Part shown: positions 18,140 to 26,716 of the stretch, in pieces
Layout of the letters: each line of letters starts with the position of its first letter
Numbering within the stretch: position 1 is the first letter of the stretch
Assembly: GCF_020991455.1 (NCBI RefSeq)
Contig: NZ_JAJMOX010000016.1
Span: 1 to 64,000, forward strand
DNA from: Flavobacterium sp. JAS
GTDB taxonomy: Bacteria > Bacteroidota > Bacteroidia > Flavobacteriales > Flavobacteriaceae
Direction: 5' to 3'
DNA: 64,000 nucleotides
The notes under the pieces: generated by a model
Databases searched by the model: none
What the model saw: only the letters and a program-made list of their open reading frames with translations
What the model was told of the DNA's origin: nothing
Position numbers and translations under genes: made by a program

Positions 18140-18504
18140 AAGCATTACTTTATCTTAATTATTATGGACCTGCAGGATGCAAACCTTAAGCCCGGAACCC
18201 CTTTTTATACTGCATTTATAATTGTTGTTTCCCCATTGCAATATTTACAATAAGCATGGCTGCGATTTTAAGTTCCTGGCTCAATTAAAAATAATTTGTT
18301 TACTAAATGTCTACCTAAATTATCTCTTCGTCTACTTTTTGTTTACTTCTTTTTTAATGTTCAAATTACGATTTAAGATAGTTTTGCGGCAGCTTCTTTT
18401 AATGATTTTATGTCAAATTACTTATTCAGCAGGCAGCTAAAAACCAGTTGTACAAATTTCATAATTAACTCCTTGCCGGGTAAAAGAGAAAATAATTAAA
18501 CCAA
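18140..18504. other. Intergenic region, nothing recognised
   Basis: 365 AT-rich bases. A 72-codon open frame (18222-18440) has hydrophobic, low-complexity content and no start context, and is not accepted as a gene. No strong hairpin was seen. Confidence 0.5.
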
Positions 18505-19053
18505 ATGAGAATACCAATTAAGACTAATTTAGAAATCTTTCCGTGTGGTGATAACAATGTAAAATTGAAAACTTTTAATGGGGGCATAAGAATTAAAAGA
18601 TTTGTAAAAAGAGCTATAAGAAAAAGCAATCTTAGTACAAATGTAAAAGTAATGGGACAGTGTATAATGGGCTTTATTGTAATTATGGCAATTTTTTCTT
18701 TTGAATCATTTGTGTTTTCCAAACCCCAAAATCAAAATCTACTTATTGGTAAATGGATATGGAGAGAGTCCATACATATTGATAATAGGAGTTATTTGTC
18801 TACTCCAAAATTGATGGGATTTCGAAGGAGTATTGTTTTTACCAATGATGGAAATGTTATTACCTACAAAAATGATACAGAAATTAGAGTTAGCAAATAT
18901 GAACTTAGCAGAGGGACCAGCATTTTTGATCAGCAAGTACACGACCTGCTTACTTATGATGGCGGAACTTATGTTATTGAAGAGCTTACTAATAAATATT
19001 TAGTCTTAACAAAAAATTCTAGTGACGGTTATCGTTCCAGGTTTTATAGATAG
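18505..19053 (+). CDS. Lipocalin-like hypothetical protein
   Basis: 182 residues. A basic N-terminus is followed by a hydrophobic segment (MGQCIMGFIVIMAIFSFESF, from residue 50) that could be a signal anchor, or the true start could be this Met at 18652. The rest (LLIGKWIWRES..., RRSIVFTNDGNVITYKN, KYLVLTKNSSDGY) resembles small lipocalin-like proteins of Bacteroidota in which a GKW motif opens a beta-barrel. Function unknown. No link to neighbours except its strand. Confidence 0.5.
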   Translation: MRIPIKTNLEIFPCGDNNVKLKTFNGGIRIKRFVKRAIRKSNLSTNVKVMGQCIMGFIVIMAIFSFESFVFSKPQNQNLLIGKWIWRESIHIDNRSYLSTPKLMGFRRSIVFTNDGNVITYKNDTEIRVSKYELSRGTSIFDQQVHDLLTYDGGTYVIEELTNKYLVLTKNSSDGYRSRFYR

Positions 19054-19455
19054 GAGAATCAAAAAAGTCAGGGAAGGTGATTTTTCTGCCTGGAAGACTC
19101 TTTGCTCTATTTTTGGCTCTTGAATTTTAAAGATGATTTATTTTCCAAACTTTAGAAAAAAGCAAGCAGTATTGTTTTTTCTGTAAAGTTCTTTTAATAA
19201 AACAATTGAGGTTAACTGATTAATGGATTACAAGTACATCTAAAATATCCTGATTCAAAATAATTAAAATAAAAAATATGAACTAAAAAAATCTGATAAA
19301 AAACGGGTGGGTTTAGAAGGGTATTAACCTTTTGAGCACTGCTTAATTTTTACCTGCTATTTATAGTGCAAATGGAACTGAATAGGCCCACAATTCAAAT
19401 TCTACACCTTATAAATATTTAAGAATAATCCCCAAATCGATAAACTTAACTAATT
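19054..19455. other. Intergenic region, nothing recognised
   Basis: 402 AT-rich bases before the T9SS cargo gene. No gene, strong hairpin or full promoter match could be supported. Confidence 0.5.
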
Positions 19456-21573
19456 ATGAATTTACACCATAGAAGATATCTTTCTTGCCTGGTCATTTCC
19501 AGAATAGCTATAATTATTTTCTTTACGTCTGCTTACACCATAAATGCCCAATGTACAGTACAAACAATAAATAACGATTTTGAGTTACCTGTAGTGTCTC
19601 AAAGTGCTGCGTTCCTCAATCAGAGGGAGGTCCCCGGATGGAGAACAACGGCCCCTGACGGTATTATCGAATTCTGGAAAAATGGATCTCTGGGAGGTTT
19701 CGCCTATTCAGGGGAACAATATATTGAGCTAAACGCATTTTCTGCCTCGGGCTTATATCAGGATTTTGATTCTTCAAGAAATACTGTTTTTAATTATTCC
19801 TTTGCACACAGAGGCAGGGTGGGAACCGATAAAATGGTTGTAAGGGCAGGTCCCCCAGCAGGTCCTTATACCATAATCAATACAGTTTCTACGGGGAATT
19901 TACAATGGAAATTGTATAGTGGAAGTTACACAGCCCCAAAGGGGCAAAAGAGTACACGATTTATTTTTGAGGCTGTTTCAACAGCTAGTGGTGACCCGAC
20001 AGTAGGTAATTTTCTGGATGCTATCAATTTTTCGGGTAAAATAGCTGCGCCAACTATCACGGGGGAGCAAACAATCTGCGCAGGTACTTCAGCTTCTCTT
20101 ACAGCTTTAGGACAAGCCAATTCCACTGTGAATTGGTATGATAAAAACGGGGGTTTAATTCATAGCGGCTCAACATTTGTATCACCACCTTTACTTAATG
20201 ATACCAGCTACAGCGTTGAACAAGTTAATGCCTTAGGGTGTAAAAGCGATTTAGAAATTGTAAAGATTAATGTCACTTCTAAGGCTAAAATTGAAGTTGC
20301 ACTATCAGGTGCTACCTCAATTTGTTCGGGTGAATTTGCAGATATATCTTTTAAAAGTACAAGTCCCGATGTAAATTACCAGTGGACTGTTACACAAACG
20401 GGTGTCAGTGGAGCCATTGCAGGCTCTGGAAATCGTATTAATGAGCTGCTAAAAGCCACCTCTACGACAGTAGGAATTGCAAAATATAGTATTGTTCCGA
20501 TCCTAAAGGGATGTATGGGAGAACCTATTATTGTAGAGATAAAAGTAAATCCCTTAGAGCAGGCAGTTGAAACTTCTGAGATGAGAATTTGCAGTAAAGA
20601 ATCTGTTAAAATTAATTTATCATCCTATTTAAAGGGAACGGTTTTTACCTGGAGGGCAGTTTCGAGTAATGTCAGAGGCGCGTCAGAGGGCAGTGGAGGT
20701 TTTATTGATCAGATCCTGGAGGCTTCCACTATAGATCAGGGTAGTGTTCTATATACTGTTACTACAGAGAATCAAGGTTGTGGAGGTGAAATGCTTGTTC
20801 TCAAAGTAGTAGTGGATCCCCTGGCAGAAGTGGTTTTAAATGATGGGACTATATGCAGGAATCCATCCACGGGGGAAGTCATTAAAACGTACCCTTTGGA
20901 GAGTAACTTAAGCAGCGCTGACTATGAATTTGAGTGGTACTACAATTCAATAAAAATAGATAATGCGGTATCCGATACATTTGATGCTGATAAAGAAGGA
21001 GCGTATAGTGTTATTGCAACAAATAGAAAAACCGGATGTATATCTTCTCCAGCCGGGGCTAAAGTAGAATCGTTTTCAAGCTCCGGGGCAGACCTGGAAT
21101 TGTCAATTAAACAAATCCCGGGTTTTTCGGATTATAACTCAAGGGTCTTAATTACAACAAAGGGGGGCAGTGGTAGGTATCAATATCAATTGGATAATGA
21201 TGATTTTCTAGGTTCCAACGAATTTTATAATGTAAAGCCAGGTGCCCATACTATTACAGTGAGGGACCCTAATGGCTGCGTGAATATCAGCAAGAGATTT
21301 TTTGTGATTTGGTACCCTACTTTTTTTACCCCTAATGGTGATGGTTTTAATGACACCTGGAATATCTATGGTTTGGAAGATCAGTCGCTTTTTAATGTGA
21401 ATATATTTGACCGCTACGGAAAATTATTGAAACAACTTACGTCCAAAGATCAGGGGTGGAACGGGCTATACAATGGAACTGATTTACCCTCGAGTGATTA
21501 TTGGTTCTCAGGGGAATACATAGATGAAGGAGTTACAAATAAATTCAAAGCCCATTTTTCTTTAAAGAGATAA
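19456..21573 (+). CDS. T9SS type-B secreted adhesin-like protein (gliding-motility C-terminal domain)
   Basis: 705 residues. After a long signal peptide (ending YTINAQ) come a jelly-roll-like N-domain (about 35-195, NNDFELPVVSQSAAFLNQ...GEQYIELNAF), an Ig-like domain (about 200-270, TICAGTSASLTALG), two PKD-like repeats (about 280-455) and further Ig-like segments. The C-terminus (about 615-705) is the CHU_C / type-B sorting domain: FFTPNGDGFNDTWNIYG, FDRYGKLL, GWNGLYNGTDLPSSDYWF. Type-B cargo crosses the outer membrane through the type IX secretion system and depends on a PorP/SprF protein, which is encoded 153 bases downstream. Probably a surface adhesin; ligand unknown. Confidence 0.85.
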   Translation: MNLHHRRYLSCLVISRIAIIIFFTSAYTINAQCTVQTINNDFELPVVSQSAAFLNQREVPGWRTTAPDGIIEFWKNGSLGGFAYSGEQYIELNAFSASGLYQDFDSSRNTVFNYSFAHRGRVGTDKMVVRAGPPAGPYTIINTVSTGNLQWKLYSGSYTAPKGQKSTRFIFEAVSTASGDPTVGNFLDAINFSGKIAAPTITGEQTICAGTSASLTALGQANSTVNWYDKNGGLIHSGSTFVSPPLLNDTSYSVEQVNALGCKSDLEIVKINVTSKAKIEVALSGATSICSGEFADISFKSTSPDVNYQWTVTQTGVSGAIAGSGNRINELLKATSTTVGIAKYSIVPILKGCMGEPIIVEIKVNPLEQAVETSEMRICSKESVKINLSSYLKGTVFTWRAVSSNVRGASEGSGGFIDQILEASTIDQGSVLYTVTTENQGCGGEMLVLKVVVDPLAEVVLNDGTICRNPSTGEVIKTYPLESNLSSADYEFEWYYNSIKIDNAVSDTFDADKEGAYSVIATNRKTGCISSPAGAKVESFSSSGADLELSIKQIPGFSDYNSRVLITTKGGSGRYQYQLDNDDFLGSNEFYNVKPGAHTITVRDPNGCVNISKRFFVIWYPTFFTPNGDGFNDTWNIYGLEDQSLFNVNIFDRYGKLLKQLTSKDQGWNGLYNGTDLPSSDYWFSGEYIDEGVTNKFKAHFSLKR

Positions 21574-21726
21574 TACCCCAAATTTCAAGAAAATAAAGGT
21601 TTTAGAATGCTGCTATATATTTTAGTTTTAATGGAAGGTGCCCGGGTTTTACCAGCAAATGCAGACTGCTTCTATTTTGCTTAAATATCTTATAGGCCAA
21701 AATAACTTAAAAAAAACCTACTTTTT

Positions 21727-22710
21727 ATGTACTATAAAAAAATACTGTTTTTGTTTTTATTATTTGTTTTTTCCTTTGCCTATTCTCAGGAAGGAATTCC
21801 CGTTTATTCGGATTATTTGTCTGATAATTATTATTTGATACATCCTTCGATGGCAGGAGCAGCAAATTGCGCAAAATTAAGATTAACAGCCCGCAGGCAA
21901 TGGCTTGGTGAGGAAGATGCTCCTTCACTTCAAACTTTGAGTTTTAATGGCAGGATCAGTGATCGTTCAGGGGCCGGTATTATACTTTTTAATGATAAAA
22001 ACGGGTACCATTCCCAAAAAGGGGTAAAACTTACTTATGCCTATCATATTCTTTTTTCCAGGGATGAAATAGATTTAAACCAACTTTCATTTGGTGTCAA
22101 TGCCGGAATCATTGAAAATCAGCTCGATCAAAGTACCTTTCAAACTTTTGATCCGGTTATTTCCGGGGATATTACAAAAGATTCTTATTTTAATTTGGAT
22201 TTTGGACTCTCGTACAATTATCTTGATTCTTATGCCCATTTTACAGTCCAGAGTGCCCTGGAAACAAGGCGTGAGTTGTATAGCGAAGTAGAGAGTGATA
22301 ATCTCAGGAAATATCTTTTGAGTGTGGGGCACATTTTTGGAAACCCGGAAAAGTTATTATGGGAGCCTTCGGTACTTTTTCAACTCTATGATAAAACAAA
22401 GGAAAGAAAGATTGATTTGAATCTAAAGGTTTTTAAAAACATAAACATTGGCAGTATATGGGCCGCAATATCCTACCGAAAAAGCGTAGACAATACCAAA
22501 AACAATGATCTTACTGCTTCTCAAAACCTGCAGTATATAACCCCTATTTTAGGGATTAATGCTAAGAATTTTATGTTTGCTTATACTTATTCTCAAATTA
22601 TTGGAAATGTAAAGTTTGACAGCAGCCCCTACCATCAAATTACATTAGGACTAAATCTATTTTGCAGAGAAAAGCGGTACGATTGCTACTGTCCTGCCAT
22701 TAATCCTTAA
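21727..22710 (+). CDS. PorP/SprF family type IX secretion outer-membrane protein
   Basis: 327 residues with a signal peptide (FLFLLFVFSFAYSQ) and the PorP/SprF hallmarks: an early YSDYLSDNYYLIHPSMAGA segment, RRQWLGEEDAPSLQTLSFNGRI, and alternating beta strands to a terminal strand (ITLGLNLFCREK). SprF-type proteins are 14-stranded-barrel-like partners needed to export or anchor the type-B cargo encoded next to them. The pairing with the upstream 705-residue protein is the standard cargo/partner arrangement. Confidence 0.9.
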   Translation: MYYKKILFLFLLFVFSFAYSQEGIPVYSDYLSDNYYLIHPSMAGAANCAKLRLTARRQWLGEEDAPSLQTLSFNGRISDRSGAGIILFNDKNGYHSQKGVKLTYAYHILFSRDEIDLNQLSFGVNAGIIENQLDQSTFQTFDPVISGDITKDSYFNLDFGLSYNYLDSYAHFTVQSALETRRELYSEVESDNLRKYLLSVGHIFGNPEKLLWEPSVLFQLYDKTKERKIDLNLKVFKNINIGSIWAAISYRKSVDNTKNNDLTASQNLQYITPILGINAKNFMFAYTYSQIIGNVKFDSSPYHQITLGLNLFCREKRYDCYCPAINP

Positions 22711-22805
22711 AAAAGCAGAATAGATGGCAGCGACGGAGCACTTTGAAGAAGAGCCAAAGTAAACAGGGGTACGCCATCAATGAAAAGAATAAAAAAAATA
22801 TAATT

Positions 22806-22964
22806 ATGGAAAAAATAAGAATTATAGAAAAGACATGGTTAACCGATAGTAAACTTTCTAATAATCCTGGAGCTGTTTTACAAGCAGAAGCAGAGAATTA
22901 TTTTCTTGTACATTCTCGTGTTATCCAATTGCAGAGAGTGAATGGAATCACAACCTGTATATAA
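22806..22964 (+). CDS. Small hypothetical protein
   Basis: 52 residues from the ATG at 22806 (MEKIRIIEKTWLTDSKLSN...), or 73 from an upstream start at 22743. No family recognised. The short purine-rich stretch before 22806 and a hairpin right after the stop suggest a real small gene, but evidence is weak. Confidence 0.35.
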   Translation: MEKIRIIEKTWLTDSKLSNNPGAVLQAEAENYFLVHSRVIQLQRVNGITTCI

Positions 22965-22967
22965 GGC

Positions 22968-22998
22968 AAAATGCACCTTGGTAAGTGCATTTATTTGT
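22968..22998 (+). terminator. Hairpin after the small gene
   Basis: AAATGCAC and GTGCATTT form an 8-bp stem with a 9-base loop, followed by a T-rich tail, four bases after the stop codon. Confidence 0.55.
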
Positions 22999-23031
22999 TA
23001 ATTAGATAGTTTGTTTTTTGTTTTTAGTATT

Positions 23032-23069
23032 TGACAAATGATTGATTCTATTTTATCGGTCATTTGTCA
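23032..23069. repeat. 10-bp inverted repeat with 18-base spacer
   Basis: TGACAAATGA (23032-23041) and its exact reverse complement TCATTTGTCA (23060-23069). It could be an operator or a loop structure ahead of the 23224 gene; no protein is linked to it. Confidence 0.4.
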
Positions 23070-23223
23070 TTACTTGTATTTTTTAGCAATAAATTAATTC
23101 AGTAAAGACCGTTCTGTCTATAAGGTATGATTGCCTTACGCAGATTCCCTGTAAAGCAGGCAAGATAAATAACATAAGGAAGCCCAATCACTCTATTGGC
23201 CGGTTTTTAAAATCTTATCCTCT

Positions 23224-23775
23224 ATGAGAAGATTTCAAAAACTTTTAAATAACTGCTTTTTATTTAAATCCGGTCAGAGTAGGGAGAAACAAAAAATCAA
23301 GATTTTGCAAACACGCACCATTAAAGCAACAATAGTAGTTAAAGCGCCATTACCGATGGTGTTTACTACTTTTTTTAAGTTTGATTTTCTGCAGATATTC
23401 AATGAATTGTGGTTTGTTCCCAATTTTAAGTATCTAATTTTAGCCCAGCATGATTTTAGACCCGGTCAGCAGCACACGATCTACTTTGATAACGGAGCTA
23501 CTGCTCTGGTAAGGCTTAAAACATTTTTGCCTGAATTGTGTTTTTCGTCAGAGGTATATAATTTTGTCTGCCATCTCAGTGGATTACAGTCTATAGAATA
23601 TGTCTTTTGTTTTTCTGAGGACCTGCCCGATGACCATCGCAGGGTTGCCTGTGAGTACCATTTCAAATTTAGATGGAGATTAAGAGCCTTTCTTTTTGAG
23701 ATTTTCGTCAGAGGGACTATTGAGAAGAATCTTGAAAAGGCTTTAGAGCAGAGAGCAAAAGCATTAAGGTATTAA
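23224..23775 (+). CDS. Hypothetical protein, possible SRPBCC (START-like) fold
   Basis: 183 residues without signal peptide. The pattern TIKATIVVKAPLPMVFTTFFKFDFLQIFN at about 33-60 resembles the first strand and helix of SRPBCC/polyketide-cyclase-like proteins, and later strands (HTIYFDNGATALVRLKTFLP, ACEYHFKFRW) and a long C-terminal helix fit the same fold. No enzymatic motif is visible. It converges with the pcfJ-like gene across a strong shared terminator. Confidence 0.45.
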   Translation: MRRFQKLLNNCFLFKSGQSREKQKIKILQTRTIKATIVVKAPLPMVFTTFFKFDFLQIFNELWFVPNFKYLILAQHDFRPGQQHTIYFDNGATALVRLKTFLPELCFSSEVYNFVCHLSGLQSIEYVFCFSEDLPDDHRRVACEYHFKFRWRLRAFLFEIFVRGTIEKNLEKALEQRAKALRY

Positions 23776-23817
23776 GGGAAAATAATTTCTGATGTACTAT
23801 AGTCTCAGGGCGATGCC

Positions 23818-23854
23818 AAGCGGAAAAACCGAAATTTCTTCGGTTTTTCCGCTT
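23818..23854. terminator. Bidirectional terminator
   Basis: A 16-bp perfect stem (AAGCGGAAAAACCGAA / TTCGGTTTTTCCGCTT) with a 5-base loop, placed between two convergent genes and abutting the stop codon of the minus-strand one. T-rich ends on both strands. Confidence 0.8.
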
Positions 23855-25162
23855 TTAGCATTTTTGTGCTTCTTGCTTTTTTATTCGGGAGCGAATTTGA
23901 TACAGGTTTTTTCTCATCAGACCCACAATGACTTTATGATGTTTTGAGCTCTTGTTTTTCATGCCACGGCTTTGGATGATTTGCATTTTGGAGAGAGAAA
24001 CTTCTATGGTCTCGACAGCTTTGTTCTCTACAGAGGCGCAGAAGAGCAGGGAATCTGTCTTTTTGAAATATTCATTGGTAAATACACAATGTTTTAAACT
24101 GTCGCCTTGCTCCATAAAATCAGACACCTTTTCAAGTACTGAAATAGTGATAGCGTCCTCTTTGAAGCAAAGCCCGAAAAACGGTTTTTTTTGCTGGGCG
24201 TACAAAAGCTGAGCCTCATGGATTTGCGCCCTGATTTCTTTGAGGTGCTTTTTTCTCTGCAAGTCCCGTTTTCTCTGAACGAGTCTGTCATGTTCGGCAT
24301 TTAGATCCACAGGACAGAGTTGCAGTGGCGAGCTGATGTCTTTTTTAAACCATCGTAAGAGTTCAAGATAGTCTTCCCAGATACCAATGTCGGCGGGGCT
24401 GTAGTTCTGTTTGAGACATACCTTTACAGCCTGCCAGTTATGGCGAATCTTTTGATGCGGGGATTCGAGGTAATAGCAGAGCCATGAAGCCTGCGCGGAT
24501 TTCAGCAGGGTTTCAGCGCAGGAATCCTTTAGCAGTGCGCTAAGGAATACCTGCGGTGCGATAGTGTAAAAACGGGCTTTAAACCCATTTCTTTTTACAA
24601 CAGGCAGTACTTTACTCTTTGGATAAACCCTGTAGGGCTTGATGCGGAATTTTGGCGAATTTTGAAAATCTTTCGGGCGGATTTCAAGGCAGGTGTAATA
24701 CTGCCACGCATCATAGGCATAGGAAAAGGGATTGGTACTAAGGGACATCGTGCGTACTTCGCCTTTTGGGTCAATGAAGTGTTGCATGACCTCGGTATGT
24801 GAGTAGGTAGGGAGGCAGTTTTTTTTCATGTGTTTGTGCGAGCATAGGATGCGCACGACCTGAAAATCCCCCATTGTAGTTACCATGGCACTGTACTCGA
24901 TTTCCCTGAAATGCACCTGATTGTGTCCCTGCATTTTGAGTTTCCCCCTGCAGGCGGTACATTTTGTAAATTTTGCAGACCCTTTGACACACTGTGGTTT
25001 CCAAGAGTGCCCGCAGTCCAGACAGTGAAATTTTCCCCTTGAGAGTACGCCCCATTTGAGAAAAATGTTTTTTTCTGCCCAAGAATGCATTTCAGTAGGG
25101 ATTGGGGCAATAGACCCGCTGAGGGTTGTGATGTGTTTTTCGGTGGTTGTTTGTGGTTTCAT
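23855..25162 (-). CDS. PcfJ-like mobile-element protein
   Basis: 435 residues. Cysteine pairs (CLDCGHSW, KCTACRG) near residues 45-80 form a zinc-ribbon-like segment, followed by the PcfJ-domain region with SWLCYYLESP, FKKTDSLLFCASVENKAVETIEVS and a basic C-terminus. PcfJ-domain proteins occur on conjugative plasmids and integrative elements, and their biochemical role is not established. The start ATG overlaps the pcfK-like stop by four bases (ATGA), so the two are translationally coupled. Base composition is visibly richer in GC than the flanking loci, consistent with transfer. Confidence 0.8.
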   Translation of the reverse strand: MKPQTTTEKHITTLSGSIAPIPTEMHSWAEKNIFLKWGVLSRGKFHCLDCGHSWKPQCVKGSAKFTKCTACRGKLKMQGHNQVHFREIEYSAMVTTMGDFQVVRILCSHKHMKKNCLPTYSHTEVMQHFIDPKGEVRTMSLSTNPFSYAYDAWQYYTCLEIRPKDFQNSPKFRIKPYRVYPKSKVLPVVKRNGFKARFYTIAPQVFLSALLKDSCAETLLKSAQASWLCYYLESPHQKIRHNWQAVKVCLKQNYSPADIGIWEDYLELLRWFKKDISSPLQLCPVDLNAEHDRLVQRKRDLQRKKHLKEIRAQIHEAQLLYAQQKKPFFGLCFKEDAITISVLEKVSDFMEQGDSLKHCVFTNEYFKKTDSLLFCASVENKAVETIEVSLSKMQIIQSRGMKNKSSKHHKVIVGLMRKNLYQIRSRIKKQEAQKC

Positions 25163-25533
25163 AAGTCAAAGAGTGTTAAGGTGGAGGGTACGGCTTTCGG
25201 GGTGGGTACTGCCACAGGGGTTTGGGCGTTAGAGGGCTCAGCTACAGGGGTAAATAAATCAGCCTTTACAGGCTGATTTACGACCGCTTTAAAGTGTATC
25301 TGCGCAGGGGCAGAGATGGTGTCATCGGTATAATATTTGACTGCCATGTCAAAGATTTCCTGCTCTGCAAAGGCGCATAAGCCCGTTTTTTTTACCTCAC
25401 CACCGATGTAATCCATACAGTTTTGGATATTCTTGCTGTCTTTGGCAAGGCATTGCGCAAAGGCAGGATCGGTCACTGCTTTTTGGCTGAGATAATTCTC
25501 GATGATGGTTTTAAATTGCTCAGAAGCTTTCAT
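25159..25533 (-). CDS. PcfK-like mobile-element protein
   Basis: 124 residues. The N-terminus (MKASEQFKTIIENYLSQKA) and central CAFAEQEIFDMAVKYYTDD segment match PcfK-like proteins, which are nearly always encoded directly before pcfJ on Bacteroidota conjugative elements. C-terminal 40 residues are Pro/Ala/Val-rich and probably disordered. Coupled to the pcfJ-like gene by ATGA. Confidence 0.8.
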   Translation of the reverse strand: MKASEQFKTIIENYLSQKAVTDPAFAQCLAKDSKNIQNCMDYIGGEVKKTGLCAFAEQEIFDMAVKYYTDDTISAPAQIHFKAVVNQPVKADLFTPVAEPSNAQTPVAVPTPKAVPSTLTLFDL

Positions 25534-25562
25534 AAGGGAAGGTTTAAAGATTTAAAAGGTGT

Positions 25563-25922
25563 TCACTCAAAACTGTTGGTGTAGATGTCATAACAGTACT
25601 CTTCAAAGCAGAGCCAGCACATAAAAGTGTAATGCGGGCTATCATATCGGTTCTCAATAGGGGTTCCAAAGGCATCTTCGAGCTCTTTTCGGATATCCTG
25701 CAAATCATCGATATGTTCGATGTAAAAAGCTTTACAATCGGAGTGATAAATAAAATCACTTATCATCCCGCTTACACAGCCCCCATTTTGCAGGTCTTCC
25801 AAAAAGGATTTTAATTGCTCTTTCTTGCGTCCGTTGTAGCCGTCCAAATGGCTCAGGATTATTTCGTTAAAGGCGTTGCTTACTTCATACTCACGGTAAG
25901 CTGATTTTTCTAAGGCTTTCAT
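25563..25922 (-). CDS. Hypothetical mobile-element protein
   Basis: 119 residues, acidic, no signal peptide (MKALEKSAYREYEVSNAFNE..., SGMISDFIYHSDCKAFYIEH, FMCWLCFEEYCYDIY). I do not recognise the family. It lies between ssb and pcfK on the same strand with short gaps (30 and 47 bases), so it is probably part of the same element operon. Confidence 0.65.
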   Translation of the reverse strand: MKALEKSAYREYEVSNAFNEIILSHLDGYNGRKKEQLKSFLEDLQNGGCVSGMISDFIYHSDCKAFYIEHIDDLQDIRKELEDAFGTPIENRYDSPHYTFMCWLCFEEYCYDIYTNSFE

Positions 25923-25969
25923 ACTACTTTTTTTTTGGCGTTTATAAATTTTAAATTCGATTCAAGGGA

Positions 25970-26362
25970 TTAAAACGGAAGGTCGTCGGGCTCGTCCTTG
26001 GTGTTTTGTGCTATTTTCGGATGTGAAGCCCCAGGGTGGTTTTGTTCTTTTTTGGCAAAGACCAAAATTTTGAGATTGCTCGTGTGAAAGGTCAGACTGC
26101 CCAATGCTTTCCCGTCAGAGGATAAGTAGACACTGAGCCCTATACGCCCGAAAAGCTGAACAAGCGCACCTTTTCGAAGCCAATTAGCGGATTTGGGGTT
26201 CAGCCAATAGGAGCAGTCGATATAGGTCACAACTTCTTTATACTCACTGCTTCCTTTGGGTTTGTAGCTGTCATTTATGGCGATAGAGAAATTAACGACT
26301 TGTTTGTCATCTGTAATTTTGTGCACGGTGGCATCTTTTGTAAGGCGTCCTGTGATTTCCAT
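25970..26362 (-). CDS. ssb: Single-stranded DNA-binding protein (mobile-element copy)
   Basis: 130 residues with the OB-fold pattern of bacterial SSB (MEITGRLTKDATVHK, VVNFSIAINDSYK, YIDCSYWLNPKSANWLRKGALVQLFGRI) and the acidic C-terminal tip DDLPF that recruits partner proteins. It is shorter and more divergent than typical chromosomal SSB and starts a four-gene minus-strand operon with pcfK/pcfJ, so it is probably the element's own copy protecting transferred single-stranded DNA. Confidence 0.85.
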   Translation of the reverse strand: MEITGRLTKDATVHKITDDKQVVNFSIAINDSYKPKGSSEYKEVVTYIDCSYWLNPKSANWLRKGALVQLFGRIGLSVYLSSDGKALGSLTFHTSNLKILVFAKKEQNHPGASHPKIAQNTKDEPDDLPF

Positions 26363-26464
26363 GATTTCTAAATTTTAGGGTTATTGTTATTTTAAATTTC
26401 TATTCCCATGCCCCTCAAAAATTATTTTCAAAAGAAAAAACGGGAAAAAAGAAAGCAAGAATTC

Positions 26465-26556
26465 AGTGTGCATTAGAGGATCCGCAGTGCTATAAGTCCC
26501 GAAGGGTTGCGAAGGGCAGCGGAGCAATTATGCGCACGGAGGATACGCTGCACACT
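26465..26556. ncRNA. Compact GC-rich structured segment (possible RNA or element site)
   Basis: In a 354-base gap between ssb and the next gene. An 8-bp outer inverted repeat (AGTGTGCA 26465-26472, TGCACACT 26549-26556) bounds about 76 bases that are much richer in G+C than the surroundings and contain two GGGTTGCGAAGGG-like repeats (CGAAGGG twice at 26500-26517). It lacks an open frame. It could be a small RNA, an origin or a cis site of the mobile element. Nothing else is recognised in the gap apart from a TAATTTTG (-7-like) box at 26654-26661. Confidence 0.35.
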
Positions 26557-26716
26557 ATCTTAGCTGTCTTTTATGCCGTTTCGAGTGAAAATTTAATTTC
26601 ATAACATTTTTTAAAAAGAGTATTTATACGCGCATGAGATTGATTTAAAAATGTAATTTTGGTAAGATTTTAACTGTTTAATTACGTGCAAGATGCTAAC
26701 CCTAAATCAACTACAT

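Noticed and set aside
18222-18440. 72-codon frame between the LuxR and lipocalin-like genes
   Set aside because: Hydrophobic low-complexity content, poor start context and no family resemblance.
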